A model generated the notes under the pieces. That model saw only the letters and a list, made by a program, of their open reading frames with translations, made no database searches and was not told the origin of the DNA. From the NCBI GenBank assembly GCA_030849075.1, contig JASAOO010003563.1, positions 124,001 through 188,000 of the forward strand: 64,000 bases of DNA, given 5' to 3'. Made by a program: the position numbers and the translations under genes. Below, one piece after another: positions 19,475 to 30,291 of the stretch. Every line of letters begins with the position of its first letter. Position 1 is the stretch's first letter. This stretch comes from Zelonia costaricensis (lineage: Eukaryota > Euglenozoa > Kinetoplastea > Trypanosomatida > Trypanosomatidae).

Positions 19475-21052
19475 ATGGGTGGGCCACCTGGGTCGCAGGT
19501 GGCACAGAAGAAGTCGAACCGGTCGCGTAACAAGGCCTCGCAAGGCAATGCAGAGCCGGGCGGCAACGGCGCGGCAGGAGCGGACAAGTGCCACGACGTC
19601 GTCGCCTCGGCGCAGGGCAGCTCCTTCTCGGTGTTCCAGCCACCGCGGCAGCCCAACGTCTATACGCAATGCGTGCCCCTGCACGACTTGTATGATCAGG
19701 TGCGGCTGACCGAGGCCATGGTGCACGGCGCCGGCGGCCGCGGCAAGAAGCCGCCGCAAGGGGGCAAGTGGCGCCCCTTTCACCTTCAGCGCGAGTTTAG
19801 CGAGCTGCCGTACCCGCGTGGCATGGTGAACAACAGCAACTTCTGCTTCATCAACTCCATCCTGCAGGCGTTGCTGTTCATTCCCGCCTTTGCGCAGCTC
19901 GCCGTTTCCGCCAGCTGCGACGCACACGCGCGGCAGCACTGCCCCACTCTGACCGGCTTCGGTAAGTGGGCCCTCTCGTACTGGAAGCCCGGCTTCACGC
20001 GACTTGCCCTCATCGCGCCCACGCTGATGCCACGCACCCCTGCCGGTGGTGTGCCGGGAGGCCGTACTGGCGCCACCACAGCACGGTCGGCTGCCGCGCC
20101 AGCCTCGCAGCGCATCCTGGACGGCTCGGTGCAAGAGGATGCGCAGGAGTTTCTGCAGAAGCTGCTGGAGCGCATTCACGAGGAGCTCGTCGAGCTTGAG
20201 GCGGCCCTGCACGACGCCGAGGTCTCTGAAACAGTGACGGAGAGCGGCGCCAATTCCATCGCCCCCTCCATCGGTGGTCCTGGCGGTCGCCTTGAAGTCT
20301 TGGACGATGCGGATGCGGTGCCGGGGCACCAAAAGGGTTGGACGATTGTGAAGGGCAAAGAGAAGCTCGCGGTGCGGGAACATGCGGATGGCTCGGGGCA
20401 GTCGAGGCTGCTGGCCAGCATCTTTGGCGGCACGATGGAGAGCCACCTGCAGGGGAAGCAGCGACAGCGCGACCGTGTGTCGGTCCTCATCGAGCGCTAC
20501 TACTGCCTCCCCGTCGACGTCGGCTTTGCGCCGGAGTGCACCATCGAGCAGGCGCTGGAGCGCACCTTCATGACAGAGCGCATCTACGACACGGAGCGTG
20601 AGAAGAACCTGAAGAAGACGATGCGGCTGGGTCACCTGCCGGCGATTCTCTTTGTGCAGCTGCGGCGCTGGGCCGTGACGCGCGAGGGAGAGCTGGTGAA
20701 GCTTGACAACGTCGTCCACCTCAAGCGCTCTCTGCAAATCCCGCGCACCATCTGCGGCGACGAGACGCTCAGCAACGCGGACAGGACGTACCGTCTTTTG
20801 TCGGTTGTGTGCCACCGCGGCGATGCGGTGGGGCGTGGGCACTACGTCACCTACCTCGTCCACCACGCGGCGAGTCCGTCCGTCTTGAAGGTGCAGGGCA
20901 GCGACCCGAGCAACAAGGACGCCGGCATCGTGCGTGCCCCGCCGGACGCCGCATCGGTGATTCTGTGCAACGACGCGAACGTCTCGGTGTGCCCGGCGAC
21001 GAACATGGAGAAAGAGAGCATGTACTTTCTCGTGTACCAGAAGATGAGCTGA
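19475..21052 (+). CDS. Ubiquitin carboxyl-terminal hydrolase, USP family (C19), USP10/Ubp3-like
   Basis: 525 residues from the ATG at 19475; upstream open codons to 19310 have no ATG. The Lys/Asn/Gln-rich first 100 residues look disordered. The catalytic domain spans about residues 110-525. The Cys box is GMVNNSNFCFINSILQALL with catalytic Cys124. The His box is CHRGDAVGRGHYVTYL with His456, and Asp500 in CNDANVSV completes the triad. The Cys box resembles USP10/Ubp3 (GLxNxGNxCYIN) more than the common GNTCYMNS form. The enzyme removes ubiquitin from substrates; Ubp3-type enzymes act in trafficking and ribophagy in yeast, but the target here is unknown. All triad residues are present, so an active protease is expected. 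Confidence 0.9.
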   Translation: MGGPPGSQVAQKKSNRSRNKASQGNAEPGGNGAAGADKCHDVVASAQGSSFSVFQPPRQPNVYTQCVPLHDLYDQVRLTEAMVHGAGGRGKKPPQGGKWRPFHLQREFSELPYPRGMVNNSNFCFINSILQALLFIPAFAQLAVSASCDAHARQHCPTLTGFGKWALSYWKPGFTRLALIAPTLMPRTPAGGVPGGRTGATTARSAAAPASQRILDGSVQEDAQEFLQKLLERIHEELVELEAALHDAEVSETVTESGANSIAPSIGGPGGRLEVLDDADAVPGHQKGWTIVKGKEKLAVREHADGSGQSRLLASIFGGTMESHLQGKQRQRDRVSVLIERYYCLPVDVGFAPECTIEQALERTFMTERIYDTEREKNLKKTMRLGHLPAILFVQLRRWAVTREGELVKLDNVVHLKRSLQIPRTICGDETLSNADRTYRLLSVVCHRGDAVGRGHYVTYLVHHAASPSVLKVQGSDPSNKDAGIVRAPPDAASVILCNDANVSVCPATNMEKESMYFLVYQKMS

Positions 21053-21959
21053 GGCGTGTGTGAATGTGTGGATGGCGCGGGGAGGGGGGGCGGGGAAGAG
21101 GAGGAGACAGTAGTACAGAGAGTGAGAGACGGACGGCCAACATCTCCTCAACAGCGTTCCGCCCCCATCGCACTGCGGTGGACCCCCGCCATGTGCTCCG
21201 CCGCATCGGACGTCACTGCTCACCAAACAGAGGGCGCCGCTTTGCCAGGTTACGTGCACGCCTGCCTGCTGGATCGCTAACCACGCAACACACGGCCGAG
21301 TGCGCCGGCCTCTTGCGTCGCTCTCTTTTTTTTTTTGTGCCTCTCTCGTTGTTTGTTTGTTTGGCTCTGCAGTGTTCGTTTCGTGTGCGGCTGGGCTGCC
21401 GAGTCACTCTTCACCGGTACACCCCGATACAGGACGGGGGAAACAAAAAACAAAACACAGCAAGCGACGCAGACACGGCACCCACCGGTGCGCCAGACAA
21501 TGCCGCCCTCTTGGCACGCATGCAACCGTCTCGCGGACCGAGACTGTTGTCCGCCAGCGACGCCACAGGAGGAGTCCAAGCAGTGAGCTTTGCCGCAGTC
21601 TTTTCCGGTATTTCCACCTCGCCGTAGCATTGAGCTCTGCTGCCTAACCGCAAGCGCTCCTTCAATACTGAATCTCCTGCCTCCTCCTCTCCTGTCATCA
21701 CTCCGCCTCCTCCCTATGCGGTGGCTATCGGACGCTACCACCCCTGACGGTCGTCACTCTCCACGGTTGCCCCCCGCCCCCTCCTCCTCACTCTCACGTC
21801 CGTCTGTAGCCCACGTGTTTCCCCCCTCTTCTCCCTCTGTGAGTGTTCCGCGCGTTTTCACTTCCGCACCGCCTCTTCCCCAGTACCAGCTCAGGCCCTA
21901 CCCCCCCCCTCCTCTCCCCTCCCTGCCCTTCCCTCCCCCAACATCTTCCATTTCTCATC
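21053..21959 (+). other. Intergenic region / UTRs
   Basis: No gene seen. Long C/T-rich DNA from about 21654 to 21957 runs up to the start of the first SEC14 gene; AGs at 21842-21843 and 21882-21883 are acceptor candidates because no AG lies in the last roughly 65 bases before the ATG. Confidence 0.55.
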
Positions 21960-23396
21960 ATGTCCACTTACGCCCTTCAGCCGCTGCCGCTTTTCCAGCC
22001 GATCACGGCCAAGTCGGAGGAGCGCATCACGCAGATGCTCCAGGCGCTGCGCGACCAGCACAAGCCGCGGCTGCCCTCGCTCTTCCGACGCGCCGAGGAG
22101 CGCGGCACGCAGGACCTGCCGACGCCGCAGAACGACCTGCGCCTCATGGCGTACGCCTTTCTGGTGGCCCGGAACTGGAACGTGCGGGATGCCGTGAAGA
22201 TGGCCAACGACGCTAGCCGGTTCTGCGACAAGTTCAACTTCGACTCGATGATGCCCTTCCCGTCCGGCTTCTCGATCCGCGGCTACGACCAGGCGAACGT
22301 CGCCGCCTGGGTGAAGATCCCGCTGAGCCCGACGACGACGCCGCTGTACCGCTGCATGCAGACGATGACGCCGCTGGTGCACGGCGGCTTCCACTACTGG
22401 GACCGCCGCGGGCTGCCGGTGGCGTACTGGCTGGTCGGCCGCATGGAGACCCACACGATGCTGAAGAAGGTGAAGCCGCACGTGCCGGTGGGGATGTCGG
22501 TGGAGGAGTACTTCCAGCTCTTTGGCGGCGGCATCGTCGAGACGGGCTGGGCGCTTTGCACGTACCAGGACGCCGTGCTCACGGCACACCCGCAGCCGGC
22601 CATCGACATGGGGGCGCCGCGCCGCAACTTCTGCACGGTGGTGGTCGACTGCAAAGGCCTCAACTACAAGATGATTGACCGCCAGCTGCTGGAGAAGACC
22701 AAGGCGACGCTGCAGCAGATGAACTGCGTGTTCGCCGACTTTGTCCACCGCGTCATTGCCGTCAACTGCCCGCCAATGGTGAAGTTCGCGTGGAGCCTCA
22801 TCAAGTCGGCGGTGAACGAGGGCGTGCAGGAGAAGGTGACCTTCGTTTCACCCGAGAACACCGCCGCGGCGCTGGACTCTGTCATCGGCCTGGAGCGCGT
22901 GCCAGCCTTCCTCGGCGGCCGCTGCAAGTGCGAGGGCGGCTGCATCGCCTCCTTCAACCCGAACGCCGCCTTCACCGCGGAGGAAACCAGCGGGGAGGGC
23001 GACGTCGTGACGGAGAACATCACGGTGGGGCCTGGCAAGAAGCACGAGAAGGTGTTCGAGCTGCAGCAGGGCGAGGAGGTGATCTGGGAGTTCTCAACGA
23101 CCAAGGGCACGGACGTGCGCTTCTCCGTGATGTTCTACCCGAAGCAGCGCGGGGTCACGGCACACGCCAAGAACGGGAAGATGCGGGTGCGCATCGACAA
23201 GGCGGTGAAGCGGACGACCACCGAGAACCCGGTCGTGAAGCAGGAGAAGCTCACAGACGGCGCTGATAGCTACATGGCGCCGGAGGACGGCATCCTGCAG
23301 CTCGTCTGGGACAACTCGAAGTCGCTTGTGAGCGACAAGTCCGTGCAGATGCGCGTGTACAAGTCCGAGGCCATGCTCGAGGCGACCGAGGAGTGA
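21960..23396 (+). CDS. SEC14 (CRAL-TRIO)-GOLD lipid-transfer protein, array copy 1
   Basis: 478 residues from ATG 21960. A CRAL-TRIO N-terminal helical region (about 15-85) contains AYAFLVARNWNVRDAVKM. The CRAL-TRIO lipid pocket (about 100-310) carries FHYWDRRGLPVAYW (starting at residue 144), NFCTVVVDCKGLNY and VHRVIAVNCPPM. A Cys cluster C322-x-C324-x3-C328 follows the pocket. The C-terminal part (about 340-475) is a GOLD-like beta sandwich with EVIWEFSTTKGTDVRFSVMF and a closing LVWDNSKSL strand. The family carries phosphatidylinositol, phosphatidylcholine or other lipids between membranes, often at Golgi or plasma membrane. The first of four related genes in a row; ligand unknown. Confidence 0.9.
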   Translation: MSTYALQPLPLFQPITAKSEERITQMLQALRDQHKPRLPSLFRRAEERGTQDLPTPQNDLRLMAYAFLVARNWNVRDAVKMANDASRFCDKFNFDSMMPFPSGFSIRGYDQANVAAWVKIPLSPTTTPLYRCMQTMTPLVHGGFHYWDRRGLPVAYWLVGRMETHTMLKKVKPHVPVGMSVEEYFQLFGGGIVETGWALCTYQDAVLTAHPQPAIDMGAPRRNFCTVVVDCKGLNYKMIDRQLLEKTKATLQQMNCVFADFVHRVIAVNCPPMVKFAWSLIKSAVNEGVQEKVTFVSPENTAAALDSVIGLERVPAFLGGRCKCEGGCIASFNPNAAFTAEETSGEGDVVTENITVGPGKKHEKVFELQQGEEVIWEFSTTKGTDVRFSVMFYPKQRGVTAHAKNGKMRVRIDKAVKRTTTENPVVKQEKLTDGADSYMAPEDGILQLVWDNSKSLVSDKSVQMRVYKSEAMLEATEE

Positions 23397-25798
23397 GCAA
23401 GAGGAGTGGGAGCGATTTCCTCTCACCCTCACCCCCGGCCTGCACGCATCGCTTGTGGTGCTGTGCGCTCCATCATAGTTTCGTTTTGCGAGCCGCCGCG
23501 CTTGCACTGGCGCCAGGACGGCTTTCCCTACTTGGCCCTCCTAGTTGTGTTTCGCGGTGTGTGGATGTGCGTGTGTCTGTGAACTGCGGTTTTTTCTTGT
23601 TTCTTTGCGTGTTTGTGTGCTGCTCGTATTTGCCGTCATGAGCCTCCATGTGTGCGGTGCTACATGCTCTTCTCTACTCTGTGTGTTTATGCCCAGCCGC
23701 TGATTGTGAGAGTGACGAAAAGTGCTGGTCATCAGTCACCATCAGCGAGGATTGCATTGAGGCACCTCCTCCACCAACTCGTCAGCGGCATCGAAATGAA
23801 GAATGCCGCGGAGGAGAGAAGCCGAAAACGGGGGTACTTTTTTTTTGCCTTTGTGGGCACCTACCTGCAGCGCTGGTTGTGGCGGGAAGGCGTTGACTGC
23901 ACTCTTCTCACGGGTTCAAAGGCGAGAGGCAACGGACGCACCTGTGTGTGCGTGTGTGTCCGGCTGTGAGGGGTTGACCGCGGGAACGTGGCTGAGGCCT
24001 CATGTGAACACAGCTCGGCAGGCTTGGGTCGCATTCTCGATCTACGCCGGTTGGGATGCACGCTTCCTTCTTTGGAAGGCACGGCAACCGCAACACGGAT
24101 TCTCGCACGTGGGCAACCTTTTCTCAGCTGTGGTTTTTTGTTCTGGATTTGCCTGACCCGCGGCTGAACCCCCTGCCGTGGTGTGCAACGTCGGCTCCCA
24201 CTCGTTTGTTTAGCTTCCTCTCCCTCTCCCCCACGCTCTACTACTGTGCCGATTGTGGCTCATCTCGTCATGTGCCTTGCGTTCTCCTGCGCTGTTTTGT
24301 TTGGTTTCCTTTTTTTTTTTTCCGTGTGCCGTTTCGTATTTGATTGTCTCCGGTGCGCTCGCGGCCCCTCCACCCAGCGGCGTGCTCACTCCGTGACCAG
24401 CACGTAAGCAAGCTTCGTTAGTGCGACGTGTTGGGCGATGCTTGGCACGGTGTGGCGACCACTGTCAACAGCAAACACAAGGAATGGAGAAGGCAGGCTC
24501 AATTCTGTTCCCGTGAGCTCAATGGAAGAAACACATGTTGTTGCTGCACTTTCTCTGGGTGCCCTCTATGTGGTGCTCGTGGACGTTGCTTCTGGGTTCT
24601 CGGTGTTGTGGACATCTCTGAAGTGACAACAACTGGGGGGGATGGAAGCTGCTGCTACTGCTGCTCTCCTTGTTCTCCTCCGTGGCCGTCTTGTGTTTGT
24701 TTTCTTCTTCTCTGACACGATCCGGAGAACCGGAACACGCCGTGACGCCTTCGTCCGACGACCTCGGTGGCCGTGTACCCGTTACCTCCGTCTCCGCCTC
24801 TCTCCCTTCCCTTCCCCCCTTCCACCTCGTTAAGTGCTTGCGTAGGCAAACGCCCCGCATTGTGCCTTGTTGTTCAAGGCGCACCAACTGTTGGAGCGGA
24901 AGGCGATCATAGTTCCCCCCATTGATTCTGTTTTCTTTGCGTGTTGCTCAAGGGTGTCTGTTCCTGACGTCTTTTTTTTTCCCCTGTTTCATGTGCCTTT
25001 TTGTGCGTACTCACATTCTTTATGTGCATAAAAGAAGTGCGAAGGGTCGGCAGAGGAGAAGTCTGCTCTCGCACTCGCCCCTACTCACCTCGCATCAGCA
25101 CAAAGAGGAAGGAGAAGAGAGAAGGAGAGAGCGCCGCGTGGATGCTCGGCGTTTTCTTTTCCCCTTCGCGTGCTCTTCTACTTCTTTTTTCTCCTCCTGC
25201 TCACCTTTACGCTTTCTTCGAGCGTCAGCCGTTTCCTCTCTTCCCTCTTCCTCCTCCGTCCCAGCCCCACATGTGCCTCCTCAACTGCTGTTGCTGGCCC
25301 TTGTGCATGTCACGCCGCTTGTCATGCAATATGGTGTCGAGCTTCTGCTGCGTCTTTTTTCATTCTTTTGTTGTTAGTTGCGTATTACTTCGAGTTTTTC
25401 TTTTCTGTTTTGTTTCCTTTCCATAGTGCGGCTTCCGCGGTTACGCTCACGACGCCGCCGCCACGTATGTGCTTCCGTCATGGCACATTTTTTTTTGTTT
25501 TCTTTCTTCTACTTGCCCTTGCCCGTTTCCATCCCCTTTCTCTTGGTTATTCTCTGAGTGCGGCGCGAGCCACTTGTTTGTGTTCGGGTGCGCGTGCTCG
25601 TGGAGACTCCCCTCTTTTCTTTTCCCACGCTCGGGCTGCGTGCCGTGGTTCACGGTGATGTGTCTACCGTTTGTTTTCTTTCCTTCTGCCTCTTCACGGC
25701 TGTGCGTGTCTGTGGGTGAGTGTTTCACGCCCGTCATGTCCTTGCTAAGGCAAGCGGCTGCGTGTGCGCTTGTCTGACTGTATTTGTGTTTGCGTCCA

Positions 25799-25853
<55 letters not shown>

Positions 25854-26786
25854 AGGCACACGCAACGACGGTGCGGAGAGCATTCAGGGTAGCGTCAGGC
25901 GGTCATCAAGCCTACACAGCACTCGACGCTGATCTATCTCCGATTTTACGGTTCGAAACAGAGGTTGCCGCGTCTTGTGCCTGTGCCGTCCCCCCTCCCT
26001 TGCGCGCGATATAGCATCGTCTTCTGGTGTGTGGGTGTGCCCGCCTTGAACACGGCGTCGCTCGAATCCCCCGTCCACTCGCCTTCCCCGTCCTCGTGCC
26101 ATGCGTCAAGGCGTCATGTTCTCCTCTGCGTCACTTGTGACACATCGACCACCGAACACGGCAAAAAAAAAGATAAACCCGAGCGCAGGAAAGGGATCGA
26201 GCACTGGAATCGCGAAACGAGCACACAGACGCTGCTGGTGTCATGTCTTGTCTTGTTGACTCGACAGAGGAAGAGGTGGCGCGGTGTTCAGACCGCACAG
26301 AAGCGTCTTGCCGCGTTGCACGTTGTGTCTCAAGCCGTACTCGCGGCTGTGGCGAGTGCGTACAGTCAAGCACGGCGATGCGCGGCAGGAGCGCAACTAG
26401 CCGATTCAGCGCACTTGGAAATGTAAAGCTTGTTTTTCTTTGTTGTGCGCCGCGGATGACCACGTCGTATAGTTGCACCCACCCCCCACCTCCTTCCTCT
26501 TGCCATCCACTTGTTTGTTGCGGCGTGTCTCACGTGGCCGTCGTGGTCAACGCCCGTAGTGGCAGCCCCTCAAAGAAGGTCCTTCTCTTGAGCCCGTGAG
26601 CACCAGCGAACAGCTCCACTGTCTCCGGCTTCTCCCCGCTCCTCCTCCTCCTCCGCCTCCTCCCCCCTCACACACACGCGCGTGGTCCGCGGAGACGCGC
26701 GCCGCTGCACTAGCGGGACCGGCTTGGCCCCTCCTTCCAATCCGCTTCCCCCACGTCCCCCTCCCCCTCCCTTGACGGCGTCCACC
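23397..26786 (+). other. Long intergenic region (3.4 kb)
   Basis: The longest spacer here. Open frames inside it are short, Cys/Phe/Ser-rich and lack any recognisable motif, so I call no gene. It is T-rich on this strand, as expected for a long 3' UTR, and contains the 50-base TG repeat at 25801-25850. C/T tract 26612-26668 and AG at 26712-26713 form a probable acceptor for the next gene. Confidence 0.6.
25801..25850 (+). repeat. (TG)25 microsatellite
   Basis: 50 bases of perfect TG dinucleotide, the longest simple repeat in the window, in the spacer between SEC14 copies 1 and 2. Capable of Z-DNA and of length variation between strains. Confidence 0.97.
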
Positions 26787-28205
26787 ATGGCAGAGCTCAA
26801 TGGCAAGAAGGTGTACCGCTTCTCCCGGCTGACGCCGGAGCGAGAGAAGAAAATCACTGAGCTGGTGGAGCTCATGAAGAAGACGTTCGACCCGCTGCCG
26901 CTGCAGCTCGTGCGCGGCGGGCAGGACAGTCCCAGCAGCGAAGGCGGCCCCACGACGAAGAGCAACACGCGGCTGTTCTGTTACGCCTTCCTGCAGTCAC
27001 GCGAGTGGAATGTGCAGAAGGCGTTCGCCATGATGAAGGAGAACGTTGAATACCGCAAGGAAAACAAACTGGACGAGGCGGGTGTGCTGCCGGCGGCGGT
27101 GTCGACGCGAGGCTGGGACGCGCAGGACACCCTCAAGCGTTTTGGCCTTCCCACGCGCGATCCGAACGACCGCGCTGGTTGCCTCTTTGAGAACCTGTGC
27201 CCCTTCTTCAAGCTGGGCTTCCATTACTGGGACCGCAGTGGTCTGCCGACCCTGTACGTGATGCTCGGCAGCGTGCGGGAGCGCGAGGGCATCAAGCGCG
27301 TGAAGCAGCTCGCCAAGGTTGGTCAGACGGTCGAGGACGTCGCGTTCGAGTTCCTACAGCACGTCATGGCCGTCGGCGAGATCTTGGTGCGCTACCAACA
27401 GAGCCAGGTCGAGGCGGGCAACATCGACGTGGACGCCTCTGAGGGACAGATCCGCTCGGTGAACATCGTGCTCGACATGAAGGGGCTGACCTACAAACAC
27501 CTTTGGAAGCCCGCGATTGATGCCATGCGCAGCTGCCTCTCACGACTCTTCAAGTACTACCCCGACTGCGTCCACCGCATCCTCGTGGTCAACTGCCCCA
27601 GCATGATCATGCTCAGCTGCAACGTTGTCCGGGCTGCCGTGCCGGCGACGGTGCAACGCAAGGTCAACTTCGCGGCTCCGTCCGAAACGCTGACGCTGCT
27701 CACCAGGCTGATCGACCCCAAGTACATCCCGGACTACTACGGCGGTGCGTGCCACTGCGCCGGCCTGTGTGTCCACTCGTACGACCCCACGCACCCGGCG
27801 CAGAGCGACGATGAGATGTCATCGCTCGCGCACGAGGACGTGCTGACGGAGACGATCGGCATCAACCCCGGCTGCCACTACGTCCGCGTGTTCACTCTGG
27901 CGGCGGCCGAGACGGTGGCGTGGGAGTTCGCGGCAACCGGCAGCAAGGGAGTGCTGTTCCGCACGTACTTTGTGCCGCAGAAGGAGGCGGCAAACATGCG
28001 GTGGGCAAAGGTCGAGGCCAGCGATCTGGCTGACTACCTCAAGTCGAAGGAAACCCCAGCCGAGGGGGCGGATTCGTACGTGGCCTCCGAGTCTGGCACG
28101 CTCGTGCTCATCTGGGACAACCACAGGGCGTGGTTTTCTAAGAAGCGGGTGCAGATGCGCGTGTACAAGGAGAATGCAGACCGCTCGATGATCAGCACGA
28201 ACTAG
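26787..28205 (+). CDS. SEC14 (CRAL-TRIO)-GOLD lipid-transfer protein, array copy 2
   Basis: 472 residues from ATG 26787, which sits in a CCACC context. The layout matches copy 1 almost residue for residue: N-terminal helices with CYAFLQSREWNVQKAF, FHYWDRSGLPTLY from residue 145, VNIVLDMKGLTYKHL, VHRILVVNCPSMIML, and the Cys cluster C322-x-C324-x3-C328. The GOLD-like sandwich follows, with TVAWEFAATGSKGVLFRTYF and LVLIWDNHRAWFSKKRVQMR. Overall identity to copy 1 is moderate, so this is an old duplication and not a recent one. Predicted cytosolic lipid-transfer protein acting at membranes; ligand unknown. Confidence 0.9.
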   Translation: MAELNGKKVYRFSRLTPEREKKITELVELMKKTFDPLPLQLVRGGQDSPSSEGGPTTKSNTRLFCYAFLQSREWNVQKAFAMMKENVEYRKENKLDEAGVLPAAVSTRGWDAQDTLKRFGLPTRDPNDRAGCLFENLCPFFKLGFHYWDRSGLPTLYVMLGSVREREGIKRVKQLAKVGQTVEDVAFEFLQHVMAVGEILVRYQQSQVEAGNIDVDASEGQIRSVNIVLDMKGLTYKHLWKPAIDAMRSCLSRLFKYYPDCVHRILVVNCPSMIMLSCNVVRAAVPATVQRKVNFAAPSETLTLLTRLIDPKYIPDYYGGACHCAGLCVHSYDPTHPAQSDDEMSSLAHEDVLTETIGINPGCHYVRVFTLAAAETVAWEFAATGSKGVLFRTYFVPQKEAANMRWAKVEASDLADYLKSKETPAEGADSYVASESGTLVLIWDNHRAWFSKKRVQMRVYKENADRSMISTN

Positions 28206-30291
28206 GCTTCTTGCGACCTTGGTGACGTGCTTCCAACTGCCCTCGCGTTCTATACGCCTCCTCACCAGACATGTCCTACTGATGGACTTGTTCGTTGTGT
28301 GGTGTTCTTGTGTGTGTGTGTGTGTGTTTTCTTCCGTCGCCGCCTCAGGTGTTTCCGTGTTCTACTTCCGTCTGTGAAGGTGAAGTGAGGCTGCGTCGCC
28401 AGCGCCCTTCGTCCTCTTCGTCGTCACGGCCACCTCCCTCTCCTCCCACTTCTCTCCTTCACTCACTCTTTCGCTGAGCGCCGTGCTGGAGTGAAATTAT
28501 GGTTGTTTCGGGTGTGGGAGGGGGGGGGTTAGGGGTTTGCACAGACACGCGATGCGCAACTGCGAAAGTGCCTCGTGGACGCCGCACAACACACATACGG
28601 AAGACCACAGTGTTACGGGGCTCGTGGCTGTGCACACCATGTTTCTTCGCTGTTCTTATTGCAACCCTCCTAGCCTGGGGGCACGGTTGCAGGGCGATGT
28701 GCATGAGTCCTTTCGAGGGGGTTCGCCTCAATTGCGCGTTTGTCCGGCCGCATTGGTTTTCTGCTCCTGTCTACTTTCTGTTTTGAAACCATGCGCACGT
28801 GTCTGCATGTGCGTGTGTGTGTGTGTGTGTGTGTATCCGCACCCTTTTTGTTTGTTTCTCCGCTTCGGTTAGATCTCGGTTATCCGTGTGCACAGAAGTC
28901 GTTTCCCGCTTTCTTTTTTCCTAGGTAGTCTGATCGGCCCCCTTTTTTTTTCTTGACTTCGTTTTCTTCTACGCAGTCGTGCCGCCTCCATGTGGACATT
29001 GCGGCCTCGACTCTCATCGTGCCCCCAGTCGCCCTGCCCCTCCCCGACCTTGGGCTGCGCTTGGGGTGGCGTTGTTAACGTTGGTTACTCGGCTATTTTA
29101 TTGATCTACTTCGAGTGCCACGTCGTTTGTTTTTGAGTCCTCTCAAGCTCGCTTGCGCTTCGTGCCTTGATCAACGCGGCTTCGGCGAGTAGGGAAGGGG
29201 GTAGCTCGTTTTTAAGCAGGTGAGCGCTCCCCCCCCCTCCTTCCCACCAGAACCGGCCAGAAGCCCAATCGTCTCTCCCCTCCTTCGCACGACCCATGCC
29301 CCTCCCCCTCCCCATCTCAGGCGTGTTTTGTGGTGTGCTGCTCACGTGTTGGTGATAGCACCGGCGCGCCACTCCTTCACCACGGCACCGCAGCTCGTCT
29401 CCTTTTCCAGCCCCATGTAGCGTGAGTACTCCATCGTTCCCCCCCCCTTCCATGATTTGCTGTTTTTGTTTCTTCCTCGGTTGTAGTTACGTGTGGGCGG
29501 CGTGTTGGCGTCCCCGCCGCACATGCAAGCACATCCGCACATCATTTCCTAGCCTTGTGCGTCGGGAAAGCCAATGTTCGACCTTAACCCTGCTTCTTGC
29601 ATTCGGCGGTCCGCCTACCTGACCAAGCTGCTCCTGTCTTCTCGAGATACGTGAGGCACATACGACATCAACTCATGACTACATAGCTTGATACGGATGC
29701 TGTTTTTTTTTTTTTTTTTTAAGCTCCCTTTCGAGGCTCTTCCGCTGCGACCTGTGCTGTCAGCTAGACGCATGTCGTGTGCTGTCATGAGCTTTTCTCG
29801 GCACCCCACCCGCTTTCTTCACACGCCTGCGCCCGCCGTTTGCGGTGCCTCGAAGCCAGAAAGCAATTGACTACCGTCTTTGTTTCATGGCGCAGTTGCC
29901 AGGTCCAGGCTGCGCCACCTGATGCGCCGTCCATGAGACTTGCGTCAATCCTTCCCACGCCCCAAGACACCTTCACGCTTGCTGCGTTCAGCCTCACGTA
30001 TGGGTGATCTCCCGCTCTTCTTGATGTGACCTCTCTACTGGACTGCGGTCCTCCTTCCTCCCTCCCTCTCTCTCCCTCCTTGCCGCCCACCACGCGACTG
30101 CAGCGGCTTCCGTTCAGCGCGCCAACGCCGCCTGCTCCCCCCCCCCTCCCCTGCTTTCTCTTGCGGTGCCTGCGCGTCTTTGAGGTGCGTCCCTCTCACA
30201 TTTCCCCCCCCCTCCCCGCCGTCCCCGCCCCTTTCCTACTTCCCGGCTGTCTGAATAGCGGTTGCTTGCTTCTTCTCTTTTGACCACCACG
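28206..30291 (+). other. Intergenic region / UTRs (2.1 kb)
   Basis: No gene seen. T-rich with GT repeats near 28310-28326 and 28813-28834 and a T run at 29703-29720. C/T tract 30046-30090 with AG 30102-30103, and 30204-30250 with AG at 30257-30258, are acceptor candidates for SEC14 copy 3. Confidence 0.55.

Noticed and set aside
19181..21259. 692-codon reverse-strand frame
   Set aside because: Antisense of the USP gene, which has a full catalytic triad.
23905..23920. tRNA B-box-like GGGTTCAAA
   Set aside because: No matching A box or foldable cloverleaf nearby; no other tRNA candidates found by eye.
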